A DNA stretch of 64,000 nucleotides from Hyperoplus lanceolatus (lineage: Eukaryota; Chordata; Actinopteri; Uranoscopiformes; Ammodytidae): positions 28,232,501-28,296,500 of the forward strand of contig CM049396.1 of assembly GCA_026929865.2 (NCBI GenBank). Direction: 5' to 3'. Positions 1-11,150 of this stretch are shown piece after piece. The notes beneath the pieces were generated by a model. That model saw only the letters and a list, made by a program, of their open reading frames with translations, did not search any database and was not told the DNA's origin. A program made the position numbers and the translations under genes. Numbering within the stretch: position 1 is the stretch's first letter; the number at the start of each line of letters is the position of its first letter.

Positions 1-183
1 CCATGGGTAATATGGGTTAGCTGTAAAGGCTTCTTTGCAACTGCCGTCCCTGATCAGGTGAACACTTGAAAGGTGAATTAAAACACAATATAACTTACTA
101 TAAAGGACTTGTACACTGATAATGTATTCTCTTCATTTGCTCAGCTGAGGGATAGATCCACACTGCAGCCATCCTAGATACTT
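1..183. other. Unannotated left edge
   Basis: AT-rich sequence with no convincing exon, RNA gene or complete repeat. It directly abuts the foldback starting at 184. Confidence 0.4.
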
Positions 184-333
184 AAGCAATAGCACACGAG
201 AGGGAGCATGTTGTCGCTCTATATCAGCACTGCTGTGATTCGGTCGTAGGCACGAGGCCGCAGGCCGAGTGCGGAGAGAAACACAGCAGTGCTGATATAG
301 CGACAACATGCGACCTCGAGTGTGCTATTGCTT
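184..333. repeat. Foldback (hairpin) repeat with ~50-bp arms
   Basis: The left arm (184-237) starts AAGCAATAGCACAC and ends CAGCACTGCTGTG. The right arm (282-333) is its near-perfect reverse complement, ending GTGTGCTATTGCTT. The arms differ by only a few bases and small indels and enclose a GC-rich ~44-bp loop. This is the form of a foldback MITE or of one end of a larger DNA transposon. It directly abuts the TATA-flanked element at 339. A weaker copy of the inner arm motif (ATGTTGTTCGCTAATATCAG) recurs near 955-980 inside that neighbour, so the two may be one composite family. No coding potential is seen. Confidence 0.75.
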
Positions 334-334
334 T

Positions 335-1043
335 TATACAGCAGTTTTACAACTGAAATTCACAAGTTAACTTGTGATAATGTGATCTTTAATCATTTAA
401 GAATGTATTTGCTTCCGCCAACACAAATAGTTCGACAACAGCAGTCAGAGCGGAGCGCGTTGCTATGCAACAACTTTACGCGAGTGAGCTCGTCTTGCTT
501 TGTTTACTCTGGTAACATTAACCACGGCGCCCGATGTCCCGTAAAAATCACCAAAGAAACGGAACGGCGGATCTTAATCTAGTTGGTAATAAGGTCCGCT
601 GCCCAATCCAAACCCCCACGCTTCATTTCCCAGAGTTTATGAGTGTATTTCGGCCCGGGGGAAGTAACGTTATACAATGAGGTGGGAAAGCTAGGCTAGG
701 CTAAAGCTATGCAGCGCTCGTATTATTCAGCAGCCTGAGTTTATCTCCACACACTATTGCTGTCTTCAGTAACGTGAGTGTGAGCGACTACCGCACACTG
801 TCTCTGTCTGTGTGTGGCAGCGATGCCCTCTCACAAGGGAGAGACTCGCCATAGTCAACCGGAGTCACACACACACACAGATAACACACAAGTGAAGCTC
901 CGGCTCATCTGTGAGCCGCGGAGTGATTTTGACAGTTGGTGAACAGTCCGAGTGATGTTGTTCGCTAATATCAGCACTCCTTCAGAACGCTCAGAAGGTC
1001 TCTCGTCCAATCAGATCACTCGCTCAGAACCAACTGCTGTATA
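335..1043. mobile_element. Non-autonomous DNA transposon with CAGCAGTT ends, TATA-flanked
   Basis: The 5' end reads TATA-CAGCAGTT (339-346) and the 3' end AACTGCTG-TATA (1032-1043). This gives short terminal inverted repeats with a candidate TATA target duplication on each side. The interior (about 700 bp) has no transposase frame. It contains a short CA run at about 868-882. The superfamily cannot be assigned with confidence from 8-bp ends. The abutting foldback at 184-333 may belong to the same composite insertion. Confidence 0.55.
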
Positions 1044-1204
1044 ACTACAAATAAGGAACAATGTCAGAGGTAACATTTTACATTTTGCAACTTATAATCC
1101 CCCTGTTGATCTCCAGTCCTTGCTGATAATTAAACCTGTTACCAAAAAACTAGTCCCTAAGTTTGTAAACTTGTTTGCGGATCACACTGCCTGATTTTTT
1201 GCTT
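1044..1204. other. Short spacer
   Basis: No gene or recognisable repeat is visible between the TATA-flanked element and the L1 relic. Confidence 0.4.
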
Positions 1205-1880
1205 GCTCATCTCAAGGCACCAATTAATTCAATATAAGGTTGTACATCGGCTCCACTATTCAGGTGACAAATTACATTCATTCTATCCCTCCTCGTCACC
1301 CCTTTTTTTGCATTAGGTGCAGGCACTCTGATGGAACCCTGGCTCATATGTTTTGGTTCTGTATCTACAATTTTCTGGTCAAGCGTGTTTCGTTGTTATT
1401 CAGATGTCTACGGCCAAATCCTCCGTCCCAACCCAGAAACAGCGATTTTGGGCTGGTACCAACAACTAGAGAATTGAAGTCATTGGAAAGCTCTGTTGAT
1501 CCAGTATGGGATGGTTATTGCAAAAACAATTATTCTTAAGGTTTGGAACAAAGAGAAAGACCCCTGTTTTGACTTCTGCCTCATATAATTCTCCACTTAA
1601 TACATGAAGAAAATTAGTTTCAGGGAAATTAGATTTCAGGGAAAGCAGATAAATTTAAACAGATATGGCAGCCTTTCCTTGACTATATAACAGTACTGAA
1701 GGGACCCTCGACACCTTGTTTACTTTTTATTTTCTGCTTAACATTTGCCTATAGTTTAATCAATGTAATTGTAAGTCCTTAGAAAGTAGAGTTAGTTGGG
1801 TGTTTTATTTTGTCTTTTGTTTTTGTGTTCCTTCTTTCAGTTTTTTCTTTTATGTGTGTATGTATGTGTAAAGAAAGTAT
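1205..1880 (+). pseudogene. L1-type LINE relic: C-terminal end of ORF2 plus 3'UTR
   Basis: A decayed 3' fragment of an L1/Tx1-type ORF2. Around 1216-1345 the translated sequence resembles the C-terminal end of the intact ORF2 at 60056-63868: LIQYKVV (intact copy IIQFKVL), followed by a zinc-knuckle-like C-x2-C with GTLAHMFWFC (intact copy NLTHMFWSC). Further downstream, in shifting frames, a Trp-Gln-Pro-Phe stretch near 1660-1690 resembles LINE C-termini. The remainder (to about 1880) is T-rich and resembles a 3'UTR. Stops and frameshifts break the frame, and only the last ~10-15% of the element is present, as is usual for 5'-truncated LINE insertions. It is not a close copy of the intact element. 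Confidence 0.7.
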
Positions 1881-3347
1881 TTTTAAAGAAAACACAATTT
1901 AACACATATCAGACAACAACTCAGTGTGATGAATAACATACAGATAAGGGAAAAAGAAAAGAAAAAAAACACTTCGCTAATTGGATGGAGTGAAGGGGGA
2001 CCAATGAGTGTGGTAAGGGGTCCTCTCCCGTGGGTGCGGTTGGGAGTTAGATGAGCCTTGGCTTTACCCAAGGGGAATGAAAGACAGCACAGTCAGACCC
2101 AAACACAATCCTCTCCTCTCACCCCTTCTCCTCTACTCCCCTCTCCTCCATTGTTTTCACTTCTTCTTCTTATCTGATCGGCCATCCACTCACTCCTATT
2201 TGCAATTCTAATGAAAACCAGACACCTGCCCTGCCAACCTTCGCCCCTCTCAGCATATCCCTGCCACAACAACACAGAGGGAAAAAAGACTGAGAAGCAG
2301 AGAGTCATGAGAGAAAAACGAGAGAGGTGGACAGAGAGAGAGAGAGAGAGAGAGAGAGTCCCTATCAGAAGAGGGATATTATGTTACTGCTGTCCCACTA
2401 GATTGGATTGTCGGATGGGAGAAAAAAATGGTCGCTTATTTTCTGTGTTGCTACGACAGGGGTGTCCTCACACAGTGAAAGAATCATGATACAATGAAAT
2501 GGTCCAATGGGGGGGAGGGAGTAAAATCACCCCCATGGGAGGTCTAATATTGGTGTGATCATTGCCTTTGCTCTGTCATCCCCTTCCAGAGATGGGAGCT
2601 CGTCCACAAGAATTGTTAAACTATCAGTGCTAATATGCAATAGACAAAGCTTCAGAAATCGCCTCCAGAGGGTCATTTCAATGGTGTCCTATTAAAGCTT
2701 TATTCATGAGCTGGTATTGGCGGGTGGATGAATGCATGCCATATAACGTTACTGAATGTGTAATGCTAGTTAAAGAGAGTGTTCACTCTGTAACAAGAGT
2801 TTACTGTGTATTCTCCCTATAACCTTACCTCATCTATCACCGCACACAATCTGTACCTCTCTCTGGCACTCACTCGCTGATAGCCAAAGGTTGAGAGTAT
2901 CAGCAGCTCTAAATGGGGGCCTTTAACAGCCAACAGACTAAAGGGAGGAAAGGAGTCAGGTGGGGAAGGAGGGAGGTCAGCATGATGCTATCAGTCCATT
3001 ACAGACCCCTGAGGACAAAAGCGGCTTCTCTCCCTCTGACAGCGCTCCACATATGGAGTATCTAGACAAAGTGGCCTTGATACAGGTGTCAAGAGGTGCC
3101 AGTCACTTTCACTGGTCTGTGTGCCGAATTCAGCCAGTGTTTGAGGTTACTTTCTAGTATAGGGACAAAGCAACAGAGGCCCCTAAAGGCCTCTTCCTTT
3201 ACCTTGGCCAGTCAAAAGCTACACAGTTGATTATGTATAAGAATTCATAAATTGTTTGGATTCACATGCTGATATCTTGTGACATTCAGCATCCGCTGTA
3301 GTGACAGGAATGCTTGTATACAAGCTACAAGAAATATTAGAATATAT
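1881..3347. other. Intergenic stretch with short GA repeat
   Basis: No exon or RNA gene is recognised. A (GA)n run lies at about 2334-2358. The part at about 2560-2740 is less repetitive and looks like possible conserved noncoding sequence, which is only an impression. Confidence 0.4.
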
Positions 3348-3666
3348 TTAAAGATGGAGTCATTGATTCTGGGGAACACTTCTTGTCAAAATGTTTCAAA
3401 ATCAGTGAATATCTCCTCACGATCCACTTCCTATATGTAATGTGTCTGGGCTGAAAAGCCTAGGCTCTGTAAACAGGCATGTTGCTGCTTACAGTTGGCC
3501 CATTTAGTTTACAAACCCTTTGTTTACATTCCAGTTTACAGAGCCCAGGCTTTTCAGCGCACTCACAGTACAGACAGGTAGCGGATCGTGACGGGATATT
3601 CACTGATTTTGACAAAAAGTAATTTTGACAACTAGCATTCTCCAGAATCGCTGACTCCACCTTTAA
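3348..3666. mobile_element. Foldback MITE, TTAA-flanked, ~130-bp arms
   Basis: The 319-bp element is bounded by TTAA at 3348-3351 and 3663-3666. The left arm begins AAGATGGAGTCATTGATTCT. The reverse complement of the right end begins AAGGTGGAGTCAGCGATTCT. The similarity continues for about 130 bp, including ATCAGTGAATATC and GGCTCTGTAAAC, and leaves only a short centre. TTAA duplication is typical of piggyBac and Kolobok transposons, and no transposase is encoded. The minus-strand open frame across it is a by-product of the arms. A solo arm fragment of the same family lies at about 30298-30365. Confidence 0.85.
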
Positions 3667-5521
3667 GTTATTTTTGCTAGTTCCTCTCCCAGCAACCTAC
3701 TTTGATGGGACAGGGAGAATGTTTTTTGTCTGTGGGGGGCCTAGGGGACAGCTAAGAAAAAACAACACACACCTGTTTCCCCCTTCTTAATGCCTTCCAC
3801 ACAACCCCCCCCCCCCCCGCCCCCCTACCCTTGGAGCAAGCCACTGGGGGCATGCATGGGGGGAGAATGGATTTTACTGGTGGTGGTGGTTAATCCGGAA
3901 GGGCGAGGACAGTGGTATTGCCACCCATTTAGAGGGTGGCGGGGACACGTGGCTCACCCTTTAGCACGCTCGAGGGGGTCCGGGTGAAGGCAGGCTGCAG
4001 GCCACAGTGGCAGGTGCTGTGATGGATGTCCTGTGTGGAGTGCCAAAGCAAACACAGGGGAGGCGAGGTGGAGTCAGGGTGGGGCAATCAGAAGGGTAGA
4101 GCGGGTATGGGGAGATTAGTGTGCCACGGCCCTGCCCTTTAGAGACAGGGCCAAGGGGGGAGGGAGAGGGAATGGGCAGTGAAAAAGAGAGGTGTCAGGA
4201 CACAGGGTCACATTCTGCTGCATCATGCCCGCTGTGTTTTTTCAAGCAAGGTGCCAGAGGAATGACCTCAAAATACAGTTCAGTATGAAATAACGCAAGA
4301 GAGAAAATGAAAAATGTCCAAGTCAGCTTCAATTTCAGCCAAACAAAGAGGCAGTGTTTGAAAACGGCAAACCTAATCTTGTGCACTTGTGAGACAACTT
4401 TGAAGTCTAGCTCCAACTTGCTCCAGCAGCAGCAGCAGTGGGAGGAAGTGGGAATTAGGTAGAGTTTCACGTGCCCCATGTCCTCTAATGGCCCACCCAA
4501 TCATCGCGACATGAGCGTTACACAGAACATGTGCACAGGAAGCCTAGAGGTATTGCTGTTACACAACAGAAACCGGATAGGCCTTGTTCGCTAACCTTGG
4601 GTCCCTGTCCTGCCCTCAGACCCCCATCGCACCATTATAAGGGCGACGAAAGAAGGGCAAAGAGAATGTGTGAAGCTTCAACCTATTCTGGACCCAACAC
4701 TTACTTACGTACAGGCAGCTCCATTGGCTGCAAGGACTTTCCACTGGTTGAAAGGTTGCGTCGATGTTCTGGAGAGTTTGCATTGTAAAGCCAAAGGTCC
4801 TTGGCACATCTGGAAATGTCTTTAATGTTAACATGGCAGGGAGAGGAGCAGGAAAGCTCCAGAAGCATGCAGGCTGTGATTTTGATCAGGCAAATCTATA
4901 GGGCCTATACAGCCTACCTGTGTCTGGGTGCTGATCTGGATCTGCCAGGGTAAATCTGGAAATTGCACACAAAATGAATAGAAGAAATATGCATTATCTT
5001 CTGGTTGAGCACCATTGCCAAAGGGGACATATTAATGTGAGTAACCAGTAATATACCTTACTTTTTCCTTGACCTGACCGTGTATTTTAGGGAGCCTCCT
5101 AGTCCAGTAAAAACCTTCTACATGAATGTGTCTCATGAGAGTCTTATCTTTGCAAGTCTGTCTCTCTTGCCATTCCTCATTGTTATTGCCGGGTTAGGCT
5201 TGAAAGAAAACTACCACCAGCAAAGCATGAAAGTGTTCATGGCTGTTCTGAACAACCACCCTCGGAAGCTTGCTGTCAGAAGGGGGTGTGGGGGGGGGGG
5301 AATTACATCATTGCACTTTCAGACAATCTTGCCTCAAAGGCAGTCATAGTGTTGCACTCGTAAGTGTGTGAAGATTGGGAAAAAAAGACGAGAGGGAGAT
5401 TGAGAGAGACGTTCAAACGTGGCATACTTTGGCTTTTGCACATGCAACCAATTGCTGCGTGAAGAGGTAGTGCTTGTCCCCCCACAATTCTAGTGTTGAG
5501 GCAGGTTTTCAGAAACTGTAT
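3667..5521. other. Intergenic stretch with mononucleotide runs
   Basis: C-rich and G-rich homopolymer runs occur near 3807-3820 and 5288-5300. No supportable exon is seen. Short open frames here lack splice-site context and compositional support. Confidence 0.4.
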
Positions 5522-5657
5522 GACTATCTCAAAGGCACTTTAGTTGAAGAGAACTGATGCCTTTACTCTATATGTTCTATAACTTATCAGACTATCTCAA
5601 AGGCACTTTAGTTGAAGAGAACTGATGCCTTTACTCTATATGTTATATAACTTATCA
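5522..5657. repeat. 68-bp direct tandem duplication
   Basis: The unit GACTATCTCAAAGGCACTTT... at 5522-5589 is repeated immediately at 5590-5657. I see a single difference (TTCTATAA against TTATATAA). The near-identity indicates a recent local duplication. Confidence 0.95.
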
Positions 5658-5867
5658 TCAGGTACCAAACCAGAGCTGAGATGTCCAGTCAACCAAGCCG
5701 TACATGAGCGGTAAACATGAGCCGAGGAATGTCTGATAGAAGTTCAGAGGTCAGAGCGAAGCATGCCTTGGCAGGGACAGGGGGACATAGCCACCTGGTC
5801 ATCTGGGTTAATTATAAATGTTGCAGGCCACAAGGGGGGAAGATGAGCTGGACAGCTGTCTCTCCAG

Positions 5868-5881
5868 ACACACACATATAA

Positions 5882-5914
<33 letters not shown>

Positions 5915-5922
5915 CATACACA
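5868..5922. repeat. Imperfect CA microsatellite
   Basis: An interrupted CACA tract with occasional T and AA interruptions. Confidence 0.85.
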
Positions 5923-6064
5923 CTCTCAGGATCACAGCACATACGCATGGGCCGCTCCGCCGAGCACCAGATCCCAGGGGCCCTTCGTGGCTGAAAAAGC
6001 CCTCCGCCGCAGCCAGGTGGAACTGGGGAAAAGGTTCACCTTCCCAGCCGCTAAAGTCTTTCCA

Positions 6065-6098
6065 ATCTCTCCCTCTCCCTCTCCCTCTCCCTCTCCCT

Positions 6099-6141
<43 letters not shown>
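6065..6141. repeat. Compound (CTCTCC)n-(CT)n repeat
   Basis: A CTCTCC hexamer array grades into pure CT. It is a strand-asymmetric pyrimidine tract. The Ser/Pro- or Arg/Gly-rich frames over it are artefacts. Confidence 0.9.
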
Positions 6142-6691
6142 TCTCTGTTTCTCTCTTAGAGCCTCCCACGGAAATACAAGATGAAGTATGTTCCTTGGAT
6201 TGCTCTACTGTAATTATCTGGTATTCTCATGACTATCCCAATAGGAAATAAAACACTTGGAGGGCCTTTGGAACAGAGAACTTGCTGATTCATCAAGAGT
6301 TAGGCATTGCCGATCAGGTGATGAAATGAGCGGAGTGGTGATAAAAAAGGGGTGACATAAAAGGGTGACATTTTTATTATTCATGCCTCGCAAAGTGGAA
6401 AAATTCAATCTTTTGTCTCAAGGACAATCTCAACCAATGCGTGGATAATTATTTCATTAATGCATCCGAGGAGAGGTTCTATACCTCTTAGTCCCCAAGC
6501 CACAGTCACGGATGAGCAAACACTAAGGATGTTCATAATCGGGCCTCTTCCATTTAATAGCAATTTGTTACAGCCTCCCCTTAGCCATGCCCACAGGGCT
6601 CTGTTCTCGTAGGTTGTGCTCAGTTTAATTGTGCAATAAGTGTTTCTCCATGCACAGGCGGAAATCTGAAACCCCACAGGTGTGACTGCCC
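6142..6691. other. Intergenic stretch
   Basis: Nothing recognisable is seen between the CT repeat and the long CA microsatellite. Confidence 0.35.
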
Positions 6692-8366
<1,675 letters not shown>

Positions 8367-9297
8367 TTAAAGCGGCTACGAGTAACATTTAAATATCTTT
8401 TAAACAGCCTCATGTTTCCTCTGATGATCATAAATTACCTTTAACAGCAAACGAGACCATCAGTGCAAAGAAAGACGTTTTTAAATAGTTTTTATTACTG
8501 CTTTTGGTCTGGTCGCACACCCAGTCCGATTTTCGGTTCGCTCGTGCAGGCTCTATGGTCACATATCCGTATTGGTCGCAGATTTCAGTGTGGCGCAGCA
8601 ACGTGAATTGAGAAGCCTATCCCTCCAGGTGAGGGAAGGGGAGCGGGAGCCTTGTTTGATACAGTTATTTGTCGTCATAATGACTGATAACGGGGCTGAA
8701 CCATCAAAGAAAAAAAAGAAACTGCAATGAAGAAAAGCTAAAAGGGAGAGTGATATAGGCTACGGGGGGGACGAGGGCGTTGCCAAGCAACGTGTATACA
8801 ATTTCACGAGAGCGAAACTAGACTGCAGTGTTCACTCCTAAATGAATGAGCGGTTGGTACTAACACAAAGTTTGCTTTGCTTCACCATCATCAGATAACC
8901 ATTATCTGAAATAGTAATTATTTACAACAACATAAACACATTACCTCATCGTGATCCATACTAACTGCCGTCTCTCGTTCATTCGCTTTCTGCGAGGAGT
9001 CGGACACGTAATCTTTCAGCTCCGTGAGAGAGAGTAGTTAGGTGACACTGCTGCAATCAGGTGCGTGTGGCAGTGACTGGCATTAGTTCATGCAGTGTCA
9101 AAACCACTCTCACGGAGCCAAAAAGAGTCCTCACACTTTCAACACACGGACATGCACTATGTTGCTCCCTTCTCAGTTCACACTCACGCGTGTGGCACTA
9201 GCTATAAAACAGCTTTGCGACAGCGGGCGTCGTAAAAATACTACCGCTTTTGTCCAAAGGGGACGCCAATGTGCCATGTGACTTGTAGTGGCTTTAA
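8367..9297 (+). mobile_element. TTAA-flanked non-autonomous transposon, copy 1 (931 bp)
   Basis: Bounded by TTAA at 8367-8370 and 9294-9297. The left end reads AGCGGCTACGAGTAACAT. The reverse complement of the right end reads AGCCACTACAAGTCACAT, giving imperfect ~18-22-bp terminal inverted repeats. The body matches the copy at 18557-19487 along its whole length with scattered substitutions and small indels. No transposase frame is present, so it would depend on an autonomous relative. TTAA target use fits piggyBac- or Kolobok-type elements, and I cannot choose between them from the ends alone. Confidence 0.85.
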
Positions 9298-9617
9298 TTG
9301 TGCCGCACTCAGAAAGGATCAATAAAGTCATTTACTTGATGGTTAAATCATTTGTTCTCTATTAACTGGTGAGTATTATCATTCTTAGTTGTTGTGTATG
9401 TTTGCCAATCTCAGCAATAGTAACAAACCTTTGAAAGCATAACAAGGTGGACAGAAGAGTCTGTCCCTCAGCTCAGCACACAGAAGTCATGCTAACATCT
9501 TTGCTCAGCAAGTCGTTGAAATGCAAATAGCTTTAAGGGTCATCTGTAATTTAACCTGAGCTTCAAAATGTTGAGTTATATTAGATTTAAGGAGCTTTCA
9601 GTTTTTGTTGATTCTAT
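9298..9617. other. Intergenic stretch between related repeat fragments
   Basis: No gene is seen. It separates copy 1 from the short inverted fragment of the same family. Confidence 0.35.
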
Positions 9618-9659
9618 GGCACCTTTGGATAAAAGCGGTAGTGTTTTTATGACACCAGC
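9618..9659 (-). repeat. Short inverted fragment of the 931-bp TTAA element
   Basis: GGATAAAAGCGGTAGTGTTT and its flanks match the reverse complement of the right-end region of the element at 8367-9297 (GGACAAAAGCGGTAGTATTT). The match covers about 40 bp and lies about 320 bp beyond that element. Confidence 0.6.
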
Positions 9660-10915
9660 ACCCAAGAGCGTGCTAGCGGTGCATGCATTTATTTAGGAAG
9701 CTAATGAGTTAGAGACATTCGGGAAACTTAAGCTTTTTTGGTCTGCCTGCCGTAAATATTTTTTTTTCCCCTGTGAAAAATCGGACCCGAGCAAAAGCAT
9801 TAATAATAGAAATTGTATTATTTTCACTGACTGTCTCGCTAGTTGTTTCAGGTCATTCAGGATCATCAGACGCTTTAATCTCTCTATTAAAACGTACAGT
9901 AACTTGGAAAAGGAGGACTTGCATCTCCTTCTGAGACACATCTTTCTCTGGTCAGAGAAGCTGGCTTTGGTCCAGTGGCACACAGCTACAGCATCCAGCC
10001 ACAGCTAGACAAAGCCAAAGTGCAGTGATCAGCTGCAAGTTGAGCCCAGCTGTTGCTGGGACTGGGAGACATGGAGCAGAGAGAGTAGGGTGGGGTGGTG
10101 TGGCTGCTAAATGTCCAGCACAGGGATCCGGTAATGGGCTGGGCAGTGTGTTTGGCGGCTGTGGCGGTTGGAGTGCAGAAAGGGAACACGGGATCGAGGG
10201 GATCCGTCTGGAGTGTTGGATGAGGGATCGGGTGATGTTTGGCCAAGGCCTGAGGAAGTATCATATGCGACACCTTCATGTGAAAAGGTTACTCTGGGCT
10301 GAGGCAGCCTTCTGGACCACAGGCCTCAGGAAAAGCTGACAGATACACATATTCAAGTCCACACAGACAGATAGATACACACACACAAAGATTCAAAGAT
10401 GTAGGCAGGCACTGGATCACACTCTACGCCAGTGCACACACACACATTGATTAATCCATATGGGCTAGCACAAACACAGCAGCTTCTAACAGCTGAGCGA
10501 TGAAATTGGAGGGCTCCACCCAAACAAAGCTTAGCAGGTCACAAACAGTTCAATAGCCTGCTGTCCCGTCAGGGCCTGGGGACAACAGAAACTCTGCAGT
10601 CTGCACCATCTGCAAATAACTGAACATTCATTTATCGTCTCTAAGAAACAGACATTAGACTCATGTGATGGCAAATATCTAGCAGGAAATAATTTGATAA
10701 TGTAAAGCAGAAGTCACTTAGAAGACAATTGAAACATTTGGCATATCAAAAGATAGGCATGCCTTACGGTGCAGGAGGCATTCCTGATGCTACATGGATA
10801 AAAGAATACCATTAATCTTGAATGTCTGGTCGTGTACATCCATCATCGCACCAAAAGATGAAAAAGACACATGTTATCTGTGGCGCTTTCACCCATCAAC
10901 CCACAGTGGATCACC
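9660..10915. other. Intergenic stretch
   Basis: Overlapping open frames at about 9986-10339 on both strands have no domain I recognise and no splice context, so I do not call a gene. Short CA runs lie at about 10375-10450. Confidence 0.35.
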
Positions 10916-11150
10916 TTAAAGGTGCACTGTGTAACTTTGGATGTGTCAGAAAAGTGAAAATTCTCAAGGTATATTCTCAGAACTGAATAAACAAACTATC
11001 CTCACAGGGAATTTGAATCCCTTGAACACTCTTTGAAGTTAAAGAGTTGCCTTAAAAGTTACTGGTTCACTGTTGTTGTTTACAGCAGCAGGGCCCACAA
11101 TTTTGTTTCCAAACATACTCTTCCTCTAAAATGGCATAGTGAACCTTTAA
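10916..11150. mobile_element. 235-bp TTAA-flanked MITE
   Basis: TTAA lies at 10916-10919 and 11147-11150. The left end is AGGTGCACTGTGTAAC and the reverse complement of the right end is AGGTTCACTATGCCAT, an imperfect terminal inverted repeat. It is too short to encode anything and is a different family from the 931-bp elements. Confidence 0.7.

Noticed and set aside
9986-10339. Overlapping open frames on both strands, about 100 residues
   Set aside because: No recognisable domain, signal or splice context. Random open frames of this length are expected in 64 kb.
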